From: Photobacterium halotolerans DSM 18316 | GTDB lineage: Bacteria > Pseudomonadota > Gammaproteobacteria > Enterobacterales > Vibrionaceae | Assembly: GCF_000425165.1 (NCBI RefSeq) | Contig: NZ_KE384319.1 | Coordinates: 434,001 to 498,000, forward strand | Length of the DNA stretch: 64,000 bases | Direction: 5' to 3' | Part shown: piece by piece, positions 51,105 to 60,042 of the stretch | Position numbering within the stretch: the stretch's first letter is position 1 | Layout: each line of letters begins with the position of its first letter | The notes under the pieces: model-generated | What the model was told of the DNA's origin: nothing | Database searches by the model: none | The model's input: only the letters and a program-made list of their open reading frames with translations | Translations under genes and position numbers: made by a program

Positions 51105-53990
51105 TCAGTCAACCAGTGAACAAGCAAGCTGGTTAACTTCATTTAGCAGGTTCTCAAAATCTGCCATGGTCAGACATGGGTTGAGAATCGTAAGCTTGAG
51201 GGCAATTTTGCCATCAACTACGGTTTCACCCAATACTGCAACACCTTTCACCAGGGCCTCAAAACGCAATTTTTTGTTCAATTGGTCTAAATCAGCCTCG
51301 GTATTTCCGACATAACGGAACAGTACTGTCGACAAAGCAGGATCAGCCAGCAGTTCAAATTCTTCTGACTGGTTAATCATGTCTGCAACCTGTTGTGTCT
51401 GACCCAGCAGGTGATCATACATGGCACCCAGTGAATGTGTGCCGACAGCTTGCATTGTCATCAGTACTTTCAGTGCATCAAAACGCTTAGTCGTCGCGAT
51501 AGACTTATCAACCAGGTTAGGCACGACATCGTCTTCGCGGTTCAGGTAATCTGCATGGTGCAGCAGATACTTGAAGTTACTCTTGTCTTTGATGATCACC
51601 GCACCACAGCTGATTGGTTGATAAAACAGCTTGTGGAAGTCCACGCTGATCGAATCCGCACGCTCTATGCCATGCAGGCGCGTTTTGTGACGGCTGAGGA
51701 TAAGCGCACCACCGTAAGCACCGTCGACATGCAGCCACATCTTGTTCTGAGCGGCGATATCAGCCAGACCATCCAGATCATCAATCGCACCGTGGTCGGT
51801 TGTACCCGCCGTGCCCACTACCGCAAACGGCAGCAAACCATCACGCTTGAGTTCATCAATACGGGTAACCAGCGATGCCAGTTTGATGGTGCCGTCCGGA
51901 TGCGTATCCACGGTCTCAACCGCGTGCTCACCCAGGCCCATCAGCGAAGCGGACTTCTGTACAGTGAAGTGCGATTTCTTCGAGCACAGAATGCGCATCT
52001 TGCCGGCATACTCAGGCAGACCTTGCTTCTGAATGTTATGACCCGACTGGATATCTGCAAACCGGTCACGTGCCAGCAACAGACCCATCAGGTTACTCTG
52101 CGTACCACCGCTGGTGAATACACCATCCGCCTGCTTGTCGTAACCATAGACACCGCACAGCCAGTCGACCACTTTCTGCTCAACAAAGGTGGCAGCCGTT
52201 GACTGATCCCATGAATCCATGGATTGATTCAGGGCAGCAATGAATGCTTCAGCCGCTACAGCCGGCACCAGAGGTGGCGTGTGCAGGTGCGCAATGCAGT
52301 TAGGGTGCTGAACAATGATTGAGTTTTTGGCAATCAGCTCGCCAGCCTGATCAATCACGGCATCCAACGGCAGTTGCTGATCATTCAATTCAATATTGTT
52401 GATCAGGTTTTTCAGCACCTGAGGCTCCATACCTGAGTATGGCGCAGTGGTACTTTCAAATACTTGTTTCAGTACTTTGGTTGTCTGGTTCAGCGCAGCT
52501 TCGAACTGATCAGCACCACCTTCACCGGTTTGGATGAAGAAAGAGCGCCATTTGTCGGCATCGCTGGCCGCTGACTTTTCAACCACTTTCGCTGGACCGG
52601 CAGTAGCGATAATCGCTTTACTCAGTGCATCCAGCGCAAAATCAATTTGCTCCAGGCTGATGATCAAAGGTGGCAGGAAGCGCAGTACAGAGCCCTGACG
52701 ACCGCCTTTTTCGATGATCAAACCGCGTTCCAGCGCAGCACGCTGAATTTGCATTGTCAGTTGAGGATCCGCTTCCGGCTCACCGAATTTGTTTTTCTTG
52801 CCGCCTTTGACGATCTCAACACCCAACATCAGGCCTTTGCCACGCACTTCGCCGATGCAGTCAACGTAAGTCGCAATGCGCTCCAGACCTTCGCGCAGGT
52901 ACTGACCCGCCACGCGGGCATGCTCAACCAAGTTGTCACGACGGATAATTTCCAGTGCTTTCGCACCGGTTGCCATCGCCAGCTGATTACCGCGGAAAGT
53001 ACCTGTGTGTTCACCCGGACGCCAGGTATCAACCGACTTGTCGAAAATCAGCACAGACATAGGCAAACCGCCACCCACAGCTTTCGACAAGCACAGGATG
53101 TCTGGGGTAATGCCTGATTCTTCGAACGCGAAATTGAAACCGGTTTTACCGATACCACACTGAATTTCATCAAAAATCAGCAGGATGCCGTGTTCTTTGG
53201 TAATACGGCGCAGTTCACGCAGCCAGAATGCCGGGGCAGGAATCACACCGCCCTCACCCTGTACGGGTTCAACAATGATCGCAGCCGGCTTTTGTACGCC
53301 ACTCTCATCGTCGTTCAGCATACGCTCGAGGTAACGCAGCGTTTGTTTCGCCCCTTCATCACCGCCGATACCAAACGGGCAGCGCAGGCTGTAAGGGAAC
53401 GGCATGAAGTGGACATCAGCCATCAGACCCTGGCGGCGTGCCTTGGTGTTCAGGTTGCCCATCATGGCCATAGTACCGTTGGTCATACCGTGGTACGCGC
53501 CATGGAAGGCCATCATCACGTTGCGGCCAGTGGTTTGCTTGGCCAGCTTGATAGCCGCTTCTACAGCGTCTGCTCCAGACGGGCCACAGAATTGAATGCG
53601 GGCATTGGCAGCAAACTCATCCGGCAGGAAGTTCATAACTTCACGGATAAATTTATCTTTTACAGGTGTCGTCATGTCCAGCGTCTGATACGGGATACCC
53701 GCATTCAGCTGGTCAATGATTGCTTGGTTAATCTCAGGATGGTTGTAACCCAGGGCCAGAGTACCTGCGCCTGCCAGGCAGTCCAGAAAGACCTGGCCAC
53801 GACTGTCTTCAACCAATACACCTGTCGCCTTCATAATCGCCAGCGGCAAACGACGCGGATAAGAGCGAACTTCGGACTCATAATGCTCCTGACTGAGCAG
53901 TAACTCATCTGGGGTCAGGTCATACAGGTCATGAACTACAGGAACATTGGACGCATGCTTGACATCGTCAAAATCAAACACATTACTCAT
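51105..53990 (-). CDS. Fused L-2,4-diaminobutyrate aminotransferase / decarboxylase
   Basis: The 961-residue protein joins two PLP enzymes. Residues about 1-450 form a class III aminotransferase (2,4-diaminobutyrate:2-oxoglutarate) with GPSGADAVEAAIKLAKQ, LLIFDEIQCGIGKTG and the PLP lysine Lys303 in LCLSKAVGGG. Residues about 490-961 form a group II decarboxylase (GVFTSGGTQSNLMGLLLARDR, WLHVDGAYGGALILS, SVDFHKLFYQPISCG) that makes 1,3-diaminopropane. This single-chain form is characteristic of Vibrionaceae norspermidine synthesis. It is the first gene of the operon, preceded by a 500-base upstream region. Confidence 0.96.
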   Translation of the reverse strand: MSNVFDFDDVKHASNVPVVHDLYDLTPDELLLSQEHYESEVRSYPRRLPLAIMKATGVLVEDSRGQVFLDCLAGAGTLALGYNHPEINQAIIDQLNAGIPYQTLDMTTPVKDKFIREVMNFLPDEFAANARIQFCGPSGADAVEAAIKLAKQTTGRNVMMAFHGAYHGMTNGTMAMMGNLNTKARRQGLMADVHFMPFPYSLRCPFGIGGDEGAKQTLRYLERMLNDDESGVQKPAAIIVEPVQGEGGVIPAPAFWLRELRRITKEHGILLIFDEIQCGIGKTGFNFAFEESGITPDILCLSKAVGGGLPMSVLIFDKSVDTWRPGEHTGTFRGNQLAMATGAKALEIIRRDNLVEHARVAGQYLREGLERIATYVDCIGEVRGKGLMLGVEIVKGGKKNKFGEPEADPQLTMQIQRAALERGLIIEKGGRQGSVLRFLPPLIISLEQIDFALDALSKAIIATAGPAKVVEKSAASDADKWRSFFIQTGEGGADQFEAALNQTTKVLKQVFESTTAPYSGMEPQVLKNLINNIELNDQQLPLDAVIDQAGELIAKNSIIVQHPNCIAHLHTPPLVPAVAAEAFIAALNQSMDSWDQSTAATFVEQKVVDWLCGVYGYDKQADGVFTSGGTQSNLMGLLLARDRFADIQSGHNIQKQGLPEYAGKMRILCSKKSHFTVQKSASLMGLGEHAVETVDTHPDGTIKLASLVTRIDELKRDGLLPFAVVGTAGTTDHGAIDDLDGLADIAAQNKMWLHVDGAYGGALILSRHKTRLHGIERADSISVDFHKLFYQPISCGAVIIKDKSNFKYLLHHADYLNREDDVVPNLVDKSIATTKRFDALKVLMTMQAVGTHSLGAMYDHLLGQTQQVADMINQSEEFELLADPALSTVLFRYVGNTEADLDQLNKKLRFEALVKGVAVLGETVVDGKIALKLTILNPCLTMADFENLLNEVNQLACSLVD

Positions 53991-54499
53991 TGGTTTTTAA
54001 TCCAAAATAGTGAAGCCCACCAAAGGTGGTACTTTTGAGTATAAAAGACATTGATAAGTCAGTAACTTATCGGTAAAGCGCACTCAGCACACAACTAACA
54101 GCCCCAGCGATAAACATCACTGTAGTTTGATAGATAGTCAGCTGAAGACATGGTGATCGGACGATCAAGGCTCAGTAATAATACTGCAATGGGGTAAGAC
54201 AAAGCTGATTTGGGTTAGAGACGTTAAAGTATTCACAGTTGGGTTCCCTCAATGATGCCCTTGCTTCATTACGCAAGACTGCACTATTAATGCCCTTCTA
54301 CTGACAGCGCCATCGCTAGCAGTACCTACGGATCGTCAACATGCAATCAGCCTGAGTTCATGATGACGGATGTGTCTCAGATATGTTGCCCCCTGAGATT
54401 GCGCGAAAAATAACATATTGCGCTTTTCATTGCCAAGCAGAATTTGCGATTGAATAAAAAAATTCATCTACTTTGTTTCAACACACTGGTTACAAGAGA
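53991..54499. other. Upstream region of the norspermidine operon
   Basis: About 510 bases between the Dat/Ddc start and the pgsA terminator without a credible gene. Near the start codon a short CCACC/GGTGG hairpin (about 54018-54030) lies in the leader. No leader peptide or known riboswitch was recognised. Confidence 0.45.
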
Positions 54500-54525
54500 A
54501 AAAGAAAAGCGGCCAGAGCCGCTTT
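54496..54525 (-). terminator. Terminator of pgsA
   Basis: AAAGCGGC (54506-54513) pairs with GCCGCTTT (54518-54525) around CAGA; TCTTTTTCTC follows on the minus strand. Confidence 0.88.
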
Positions 54526-54551
54526 CTATAAAAAGCCAGGTGATTGTTCTG

Positions 54552-55109
54552 TCACATATTATCGGGATGGAGTAAATCACCCTTTGCGGCTTTCAGATAC
54601 AGATACATTGACCAGTAAGTCAAAATTGTTGCAATGTAGAGGGCAACAAAACCCACAGTTTCCAACAGCTCGTTGGGATGCCACATCAGCATCACCAGAG
54701 CAAACATCTGCGCGGCCGTTTTCACCTTACCCACCCAGGAAACAGAAATGCTGGAACGCTTGCCCAGCTCTGCCATCCACTCGCGCAATGCTGAAATAAT
54801 GATCTCTCTGCCTATCATGGTAATCGCCGGTATGGTTACCCAGACCGAATGATAATGTTCTGTCACCAGCACCAGCGCCGTTGCTACCATGACTTTATCG
54901 GCAACCGGGTCAATAAAAGCACCGAATCTTGAGGTCTGGTTGAGCTTACGGGCCAGGTATCCGTCAAACCAATCTGTGATACCTGCTATGGTGAAGATAA
55001 GAGCGGTGGCAAACGGTGACCATTCGTAGGGTAAGTAGAAGGTAATCACGAAGAATGGAATGAGCACCAGCCTGATGAAACTCAGGATATTTGGAATTGT
55101 TAAGCGCAT
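54552..55109 (-). CDS. pgsA: CDP-diacylglycerol-glycerol-3-phosphate 3-phosphatidyltransferase
   Basis: The 185-residue membrane protein makes phosphatidylglycerol phosphate. The CDP-alcohol phosphotransferase motif is complete: Asp46, Asp49-Gly50, Ala53-Arg54, Gly63, Asp67 and Asp71 ([11 protein letters not shown]...[10 protein letters not shown]). It begins [13 protein letters not shown], as in homologues. It lies downstream of uvrC on the same strand with an 82-base gap, the conserved uvrY-uvrC-pgsA order. Confidence 0.96.
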   Translation of the reverse strand: MRLTIPNILSFIRLVLIPFFVITFYLPYEWSPFATALIFTIAGITDWFDGYLARKLNQTSRFGAFIDPVADKVMVATALVLVTEHYHSVWVTIPAITMIGREIIISALREWMAELGKRSSISVSWVGKVKTAAQMFALVMLMWHPNELLETVGFVALYIATILTYWSMYLYLKAAKGDLLHPDNM

Positions 55110-55191
55110 ATTGTTCGTTCTTATGTTTAACGTATTGTGCCTGCCAACGAAAGCCTTTCCGCTGTAAACAGACCTTAAGGGTGCCGCAAAG

Positions 55192-57027
55192 CTAGCCGTG
55201 TTGCAATGCGTCGTATATTTTTTCGGCCAGAGATCGGCTTATGCCCGGCACTTTTTCGATTTCTTCCCTGCTTGCGCGTTTCAGTTCCTGCAATCCCCCC
55301 ATGTACTTCAACAATGCCTGTCTGCGTTTCGGCCCAATACCTTCCACATCTTCCAGCGTACTGCGTTTGCGAACTTTTCCACGCTGTGCCCTGTGGCCAC
55401 TGATAGCATGATCATGACTTTCATCACGAATGTGCTGAATTAAGTGCAGCGCCGGTGAATCGCCAGGCAATGAAAATTCTTCCCCGGTGATCAGCAGCAA
55501 AGTTTCCAGCCCGGGTTTCCGGGTCGTGCCCTTCGCCACCCCCACCAGCAGCGGCCTTTTAGGCCAGTCACTGCACAAGGGGTTCACCACCTCATGGGCG
55601 CGGGAAAGCTGCCCTTTGCCCCCGTCGATGAAAATAATATCGGGGATCTTATCAGGATCAATCTGTTTACTATACCGACGGTGCAACACTTGTCCCATCG
55701 CAGCATAATCATCGCCGCCAGTAATGCCGGTGATGTTAAACCGTCGATATTCAGCCCTGACCGGCCCTTCCTGATTAAACACAACACACGAAGCTACCGT
55801 TTTCTCGCCCATCGTATGGCTGATGTCAAAACATTCCATACGGGAAAGTGAATCTAGTCCCAGCAATTCACGCAGTTCTGTCACACGCTGATGAACTGTC
55901 ATTTTATGGTTGAGTTTACTGGTTAATGCTGTCAGGGCATTGGTTTGCGCCAGTTTCAGGTAGCGGGCACGATAACCCCGGGCCTGTGAACGCAGTTCAA
56001 CTTTACGGCCGGCGACTTCAGTCAGCGCGGCGGACAGAGCCGTCTGTTCATCGCCCAATGACGCACTGACAAGAATGACGGAAGGAATGGTCCGCCCTTC
56101 GGCCTGATTGAAATAGAACTGACTGATAAAGCTGGTGATCACCTCGTTCATATCCGTATCAGCCGGCATACGCGGAAAATAACTGCGGCTGCCCAGCACC
56201 TTACCCTGACGGATGAAGAGAGCATGAATACACGCCATGCCTTTATCATGAGCGATACCTATGACATCCAGATCATCGTCGCTGTCCTGACTGACAAATT
56301 GCTGCTCCTGAATGCGGCGCAACGCCTGAATCTGATCCCGGTAGCGCGCGGCCTTCTCAAACGCGAGTTGCTGACTGGCCACTTCCATTTTGTCCACCAG
56401 CGAAGTGATCACCTGGCGGTCTTTACCCTGTAAGAAAAGACGCACAAAATTGACCTGCTCGGCATACTCTTCATCGCTGACAAGTCCCTTGACACAAGGG
56501 CCGAGGCAGCGACCAATCTGATACATCAGACAGGGGCGGCTGCGATTGGCATAGACCGAATCTTCACATTGCCGGATAGGAAAGATTTTCTGAAGCAGGT
56601 GCAGGCTCTGACGAACCGCGCCTGAATCCGGATACGGGCCGAAATATTCGCCTTTGCGTTTCTTCGCCCCCCGGTGAACCGCCAGTTTCGGATGCTGCTG
56701 GCCGCTCAGAAAAATATAGGGGTAAGATTTATCATCACGCAGCAGCACATTGTATTTGGGCAGGTACTGCTTAATGTAATTATGCTCGAGGATCAGGGCT
56801 TCTGTTTCGGTATGCGTAACAGTGACATCGATTTTGCAGATGTTGCGAACCAGCGCCCGGGTCTTTTCACTCGACACCTGAACACGGAAGTAACTCGCCA
56901 GCCGTTTTTTCAGATCTTTGGCTTTACCGACATAAATAACGTCACCAGCCTGGTCATACATTCGGTATACACCAGGCTGGTTTGTAACTGATTTCAGGAA
57001 ACTTTTTGCATCGAAGGTCTCTGACAC
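55192..57027 (-). CDS. uvrC: UvrC, excinuclease ABC subunit C
   Basis: The 611-residue nuclease makes both incisions in nucleotide excision repair. It has the N-terminal GIY-YIG domain ([22 protein letters not shown]), a UvrB-binding UVR motif near residues 200-235 ([27 protein letters not shown] in part), the RNase H-like endonuclease ([20 protein letters not shown]) and C-terminal helix-hairpin-helix repeats ([20 protein letters not shown]). The start is GTG at 57027, overlapping the uvrY stop in a TAGTG junction. Confidence 0.97.
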   Translation of the reverse strand: MSETFDAKSFLKSVTNQPGVYRMYDQAGDVIYVGKAKDLKKRLASYFRVQVSSEKTRALVRNICKIDVTVTHTETEALILEHNYIKQYLPKYNVLLRDDKSYPYIFLSGQQHPKLAVHRGAKKRKGEYFGPYPDSGAVRQSLHLLQKIFPIRQCEDSVYANRSRPCLMYQIGRCLGPCVKGLVSDEEYAEQVNFVRLFLQGKDRQVITSLVDKMEVASQQLAFEKAARYRDQIQALRRIQEQQFVSQDSDDDLDVIGIAHDKGMACIHALFIRQGKVLGSRSYFPRMPADTDMNEVITSFISQFYFNQAEGRTIPSVILVSASLGDEQTALSAALTEVAGRKVELRSQARGYRARYLKLAQTNALTALTSKLNHKMTVHQRVTELRELLGLDSLSRMECFDISHTMGEKTVASCVVFNQEGPVRAEYRRFNITGITGGDDYAAMGQVLHRRYSKQIDPDKIPDIIFIDGGKGQLSRAHEVVNPLCSDWPKRPLLVGVAKGTTRKPGLETLLLITGEEFSLPGDSPALHLIQHIRDESHDHAISGHRAQRGKVRKRSTLEDVEGIGPKRRQALLKYMGGLQELKRASREEIEKVPGISRSLAEKIYDALQHG

Positions 57028-57671
57028 TACAAGGTCTCTGTGTCTAACATGCCGTGACGAATTGCGAGGTGGGTCAGTTCAACATCCCCATTGATATCCA
57101 GTTTATTGAACAAGCGATAACGGTAGCTGTTCACCGTTTTCGGGCTTAAGTTCAATTGCTCAGAAATCTCGGTCACTTTCTGACCTTTGGTAATCATCAT
57201 CATGATTTGTAATTCACGCTCAGATAAATCCTTAAACGGGTTCTCTGAGTTGGATGCAAACTGGCTCAGCGCCATTTGTTGTGCAATTTCCGGCGAAATA
57301 TAACGCTGACCACTATTCACCGTTCGAATAGCGTTAACCATTTCATCGGCACCGGCACCTTTTGTCAGGTAGCCACAAGCACCGGCTTGCATCACTTTAG
57401 TCGGGAACGGGTTTTCCGTATGGACGGTCAGAACGATAATCTTCACATCCGGATTGAAGCGAAGGATCTTTCGTGTCGCTTCCAGCCCACCAATGCCTGG
57501 CATATTCATATCCATCAGGATTATGTCGGCATGCTCGTTTCGACACCACTTGACGGCGTCCTCACCACTGATGGCTTCCCCTACCACTTTAATACCACGG
57601 ACATCTTCAAGAAGACGTCGGATCCCTGTGCGAACCAGTTCGTGATCATCTACAAGGAATACATTGATCAA
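57027..57671 (-). CDS. uvrY: UvrY/VarA/GacA-type response regulator
   Basis: The 214-residue FixJ/NarL-family regulator has a receiver domain with phosphoacceptor Asp54 ([10 protein letters not shown]) and a LuxR-type HTH ([40 protein letters not shown]). With BarA/VarS it activates Csr small RNAs, controlling carbon storage, biofilm and virulence. The start appears to be TTG at 57671 with GGAGA six bases upstream; no in-frame ATG fits the family N-terminus [14 protein letters not shown]. Translationally coupled to uvrC. Confidence 0.95.
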   Translation of the reverse strand: MINVFLVDDHELVRTGIRRLLEDVRGIKVVGEAISGEDAVKWCRNEHADIILMDMNMPGIGGLEATRKILRFNPDVKIIVLTVHTENPFPTKVMQAGACGYLTKGAGADEMVNAIRTVNSGQRYISPEIAQQMALSQFASNSENPFKDLSERELQIMMMITKGQKVTEISEQLNLSPKTVNSYRYRLFNKLDINGDVELTHLAIRHGMLDTETL

Positions 57672-58525
57672 GCTGTATCTCCAATATGATTTGGCTCTGC
57701 ACCCTGCCGGAATTGGCGGGATAACTTTTGCTGATAGTACCCAATTTTGCCTGAACTTGGAATGTTCTCACAGACTGTTTATGTGTAAAAGCACACCATT
57801 TAGTCATAGTAAGAAGCCACATTAACGGATGAAAACATCCTGTTTCAGCCTGTTAAGTCAAAAATATACAGGGACAGTAGCCTATGAAGCAGTGCAGAAT
57901 AATATTCAGTATTACCGGGCTGTTATAATCCACAAAATAAAAAAATGCTACTCCCATATTCATTCATCACATTTATACTCATGCTCTGATTTATCTGTTT
58001 CAGCCTCTTTGATGACGAAGGCTATCTTTTCACAGGCTAGTAACATCCGTCCCACTGCAACGACGAAAAAACACACCGCCCGGCAAAGCGGGAACTCTGC
58101 ACAGTCTAGTCCCTCGCCACAGCTCTGCCTTCACTTCAGTTTAGTTCAGCCCGCTTGTTGGATACGGCATACCACCGTAAAAAAGCTTGTCAGATCACAG
58201 AGTCCCTACATTAAAGGCCAATAGCCAGAAAATCATTCTATATTCATACATATCAATAAGTTAATCACATCAACCACGAACAAATCCACGCCTTTCACTC
58301 AGCATATTCCACCAATAAATACTAAAATTTACAGATGAAGATCCCGTTTTATTGATGACAGTTATATCAAAACCATGACTTGTAACCTAAATCACAACAT
58401 TTAGAAACAAATTTGACACAGATGGCATGACCCAACAGTACAAAAATGAAGCAAGATATTGATTAAAAAGAGTTAACTGTATTTTTTCACCCAAACAGGT
58501 CTGTCACACAGCGTTAACACAAAAG
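57672..58525. other. Large gene-poor spacer between uvrY and xdhA
   Basis: About 850 bases between divergent genes. It holds the uvrY promoter (minus) and the xdh promoter (plus). A 131-codon frame at 57829-58224 has no ribosome site and a Ser/His/Thr-rich, low-complexity product, so it is not called. A TATAAT-like box lies near 57924-57929, but no -35 partner was found. No tRNA or known sRNA was recognised. Confidence 0.4.
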
Positions 58526-58541
58526 TTGACTACTGGGTCAA
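58526..58541. promoter_or_regulatory. Upstream palindrome of a tandem pair before xdhA
   Basis: TTGACTACTGGGTCAA is a TTGAC-N6-GTCAA inverted repeat 52 bases before the xdhA start. A second copy starts 28 bases further on. Confidence 0.6.
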
Positions 58542-58553
58542 GTATATCCAGAA

Positions 58554-58569
58554 TTGACTTATAGGTCAG
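58554..58569. promoter_or_regulatory. Downstream palindrome of a tandem pair before xdhA
   Basis: TTGACTTATAGGTCAG repeats the TTGAC-N6-GTCA pattern of the site at 58526 in the same orientation, 24 bases before the xdhA start. Confidence 0.55.
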
Positions 58570-58593
58570 ATCATGAGCCTGTGAGGAGGTCAC

Positions 58594-60042
58594 TTGATTA
58601 CTTTTTTGTTAAACCAGGACATTCGGGAAGAAGAGCATGTTTCCCCGAATATGACGGTACTGAACTACCTGCGTACCCATGTAAAGAAAACAGGCACCAA
58701 GGAAGGTTGTGGCTCTGGTGACTGCGGTGCCTGCACCGTAGTGCTGGGTGAACTTGTCGATGGAAAGCTGCAATACCGCTCAGTCAATTCTTGCCTGACG
58801 TTTGTGTCTTCTCTGCATGGCAAGCAGCTGATTACAGTTGAAGATCTGCAAAATGCCAACAAGCAGCTCCACCCTGTTCAGCAAGCCATGGTCGAGTACC
58901 ACGGTTCACAGTGTGGTTACTGCACACCTGGCTTTATTATGTCGATGTTTGCGCTGAGCAAAAACAAGCCAGCGGCAGATAAAGAAGATGTGATGGAAGC
59001 ATTAGCGGGTAACTTATGCCGTTGTACCGGTTACCGCCCTATCGTTGATGCGGCCCTGTCACTGAGCCAGGAAGAACAACTGATGGACCAGTTCGCTGAA
59101 CTGGAACGCCAGACGGTTGCCAAGCTGTCGAAAATCAATCTGAATAATGCAACGCTGAAATATGAAGGCCAGTACGGCTTCTCACCGACCTCTGGCGATG
59201 AACTGGCCAATCTGCTGCTGACGCACCCGGATGCCCGTATGGTTGCCGGTGGTACGGATCTGGCTTTGGAAGTCACTCAGTTCCACCGCCCGATCGATAA
59301 GCTGATCAATGTGGGCCTGGTCAGCGATATGAAGATCCTGACCGAGACTGAAAGCAGCATTGAAATTGGTGCAAACCTGCCGATTTCCGACTGTTATGCC
59401 ACACTGAAAAAGTACTATCCGGATTTCGGGGAACTGCTGCACCGCTTTGCTTCTCTGCAGGTGCGTAACCAGGGCACCATCGGCGGTAACGTCGCGAATG
59501 CCTCGCCAATCGGTGACAGTCCGCCACTGCTGATTGCCTTGAATGCACAGATCGTGCTGCGTCGTGGTAACGACCGCCGCACCATGCCGCTGGAAGACTA
59601 CTTCATCAGTTATAAAGTCACGGCTCAGCAGCCTTCCGAGTTCATCGAGAAGATCATTGTGCCTAAGCCTGTGATTGGCAGCCAGTTCCGTGCGTACAAA
59701 CTGTCTAAGCGTCTGGACGATGATATTTCCGCCGTCTGTGGTGCATTCACGATTGCGTTGAGCGATGACGGAAAAGTGGCTGATGCCCGTATTGCCTTCG
59801 GTGGTATGGCGGCTGTGCCAAAGCGTGCCGCCAACTGCGAAGCCGCACTGGTTGGTCAGAAGTGGAATCTGGAGACGGTCAAGGCCGCAATGGCTGCGCT
59901 GTCTGACGATTTTGAGCCGCTGTCTGATTTCCGGGCCAGCAAGGAATATCGTGCATTAACGGCCGCAAACATGCTGCACCGTTTCTATCTCGAACAACAG
60001 TCCAACGGCCAAATTGAAACAAGGGTAACTGCTTATGTCTAA
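58594..60042 (+). CDS. xdhA: Xanthine dehydrogenase small subunit (2Fe-2S / FAD)
   Basis: The 482-residue subunit carries two [2Fe-2S] clusters and FAD, passing electrons from the molybdenum site to NAD. The N-terminal plant-type ferredoxin cysteines are in KEGCGSGDCGACTVV (Cys39, Cys44, Cys47) and NSCLTF; the second cluster is in SQCGYCTPGF and NLCRCTGYRP. The FAD domain shows MVAGGTDLALE and NQGTIGGNVANASPIGD. The start is TTG at 58594 after GAGGAGG; the ATG at 58573 runs into a stop. It overlaps xdhB by eight bases. Two palindromes lie upstream. Confidence 0.95.
   Translation: MITFLLNQDIREEEHVSPNMTVLNYLRTHVKKTGTKEGCGSGDCGACTVVLGELVDGKLQYRSVNSCLTFVSSLHGKQLITVEDLQNANKQLHPVQQAMVEYHGSQCGYCTPGFIMSMFALSKNKPAADKEDVMEALAGNLCRCTGYRPIVDAALSLSQEEQLMDQFAELERQTVAKLSKINLNNATLKYEGQYGFSPTSGDELANLLLTHPDARMVAGGTDLALEVTQFHRPIDKLINVGLVSDMKILTETESSIEIGANLPISDCYATLKKYYPDFGELLHRFASLQVRNQGTIGGNVANASPIGDSPPLLIALNAQIVLRRGNDRRTMPLEDYFISYKVTAQQPSEFIEKIIVPKPVIGSQFRAYKLSKRLDDDISAVCGAFTIALSDDGKVADARIAFGGMAAVPKRAANCEAALVGQKWNLETVKAAMAALSDDFEPLSDFRASKEYRALTAANMLHRFYLEQQSNGQIETRVTAYV

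Noticed and set aside
57829..58224. A 131-codon frame upstream of xdhA
   Set aside because: Low-complexity, Ser/His/Thr-rich product, no ribosome site, AT-rich non-coding context.
58413..58441. TTGACA at 58413 as the xdh promoter -35 element
   Set aside because: No acceptable -10 sequence follows at 16-18 bases.
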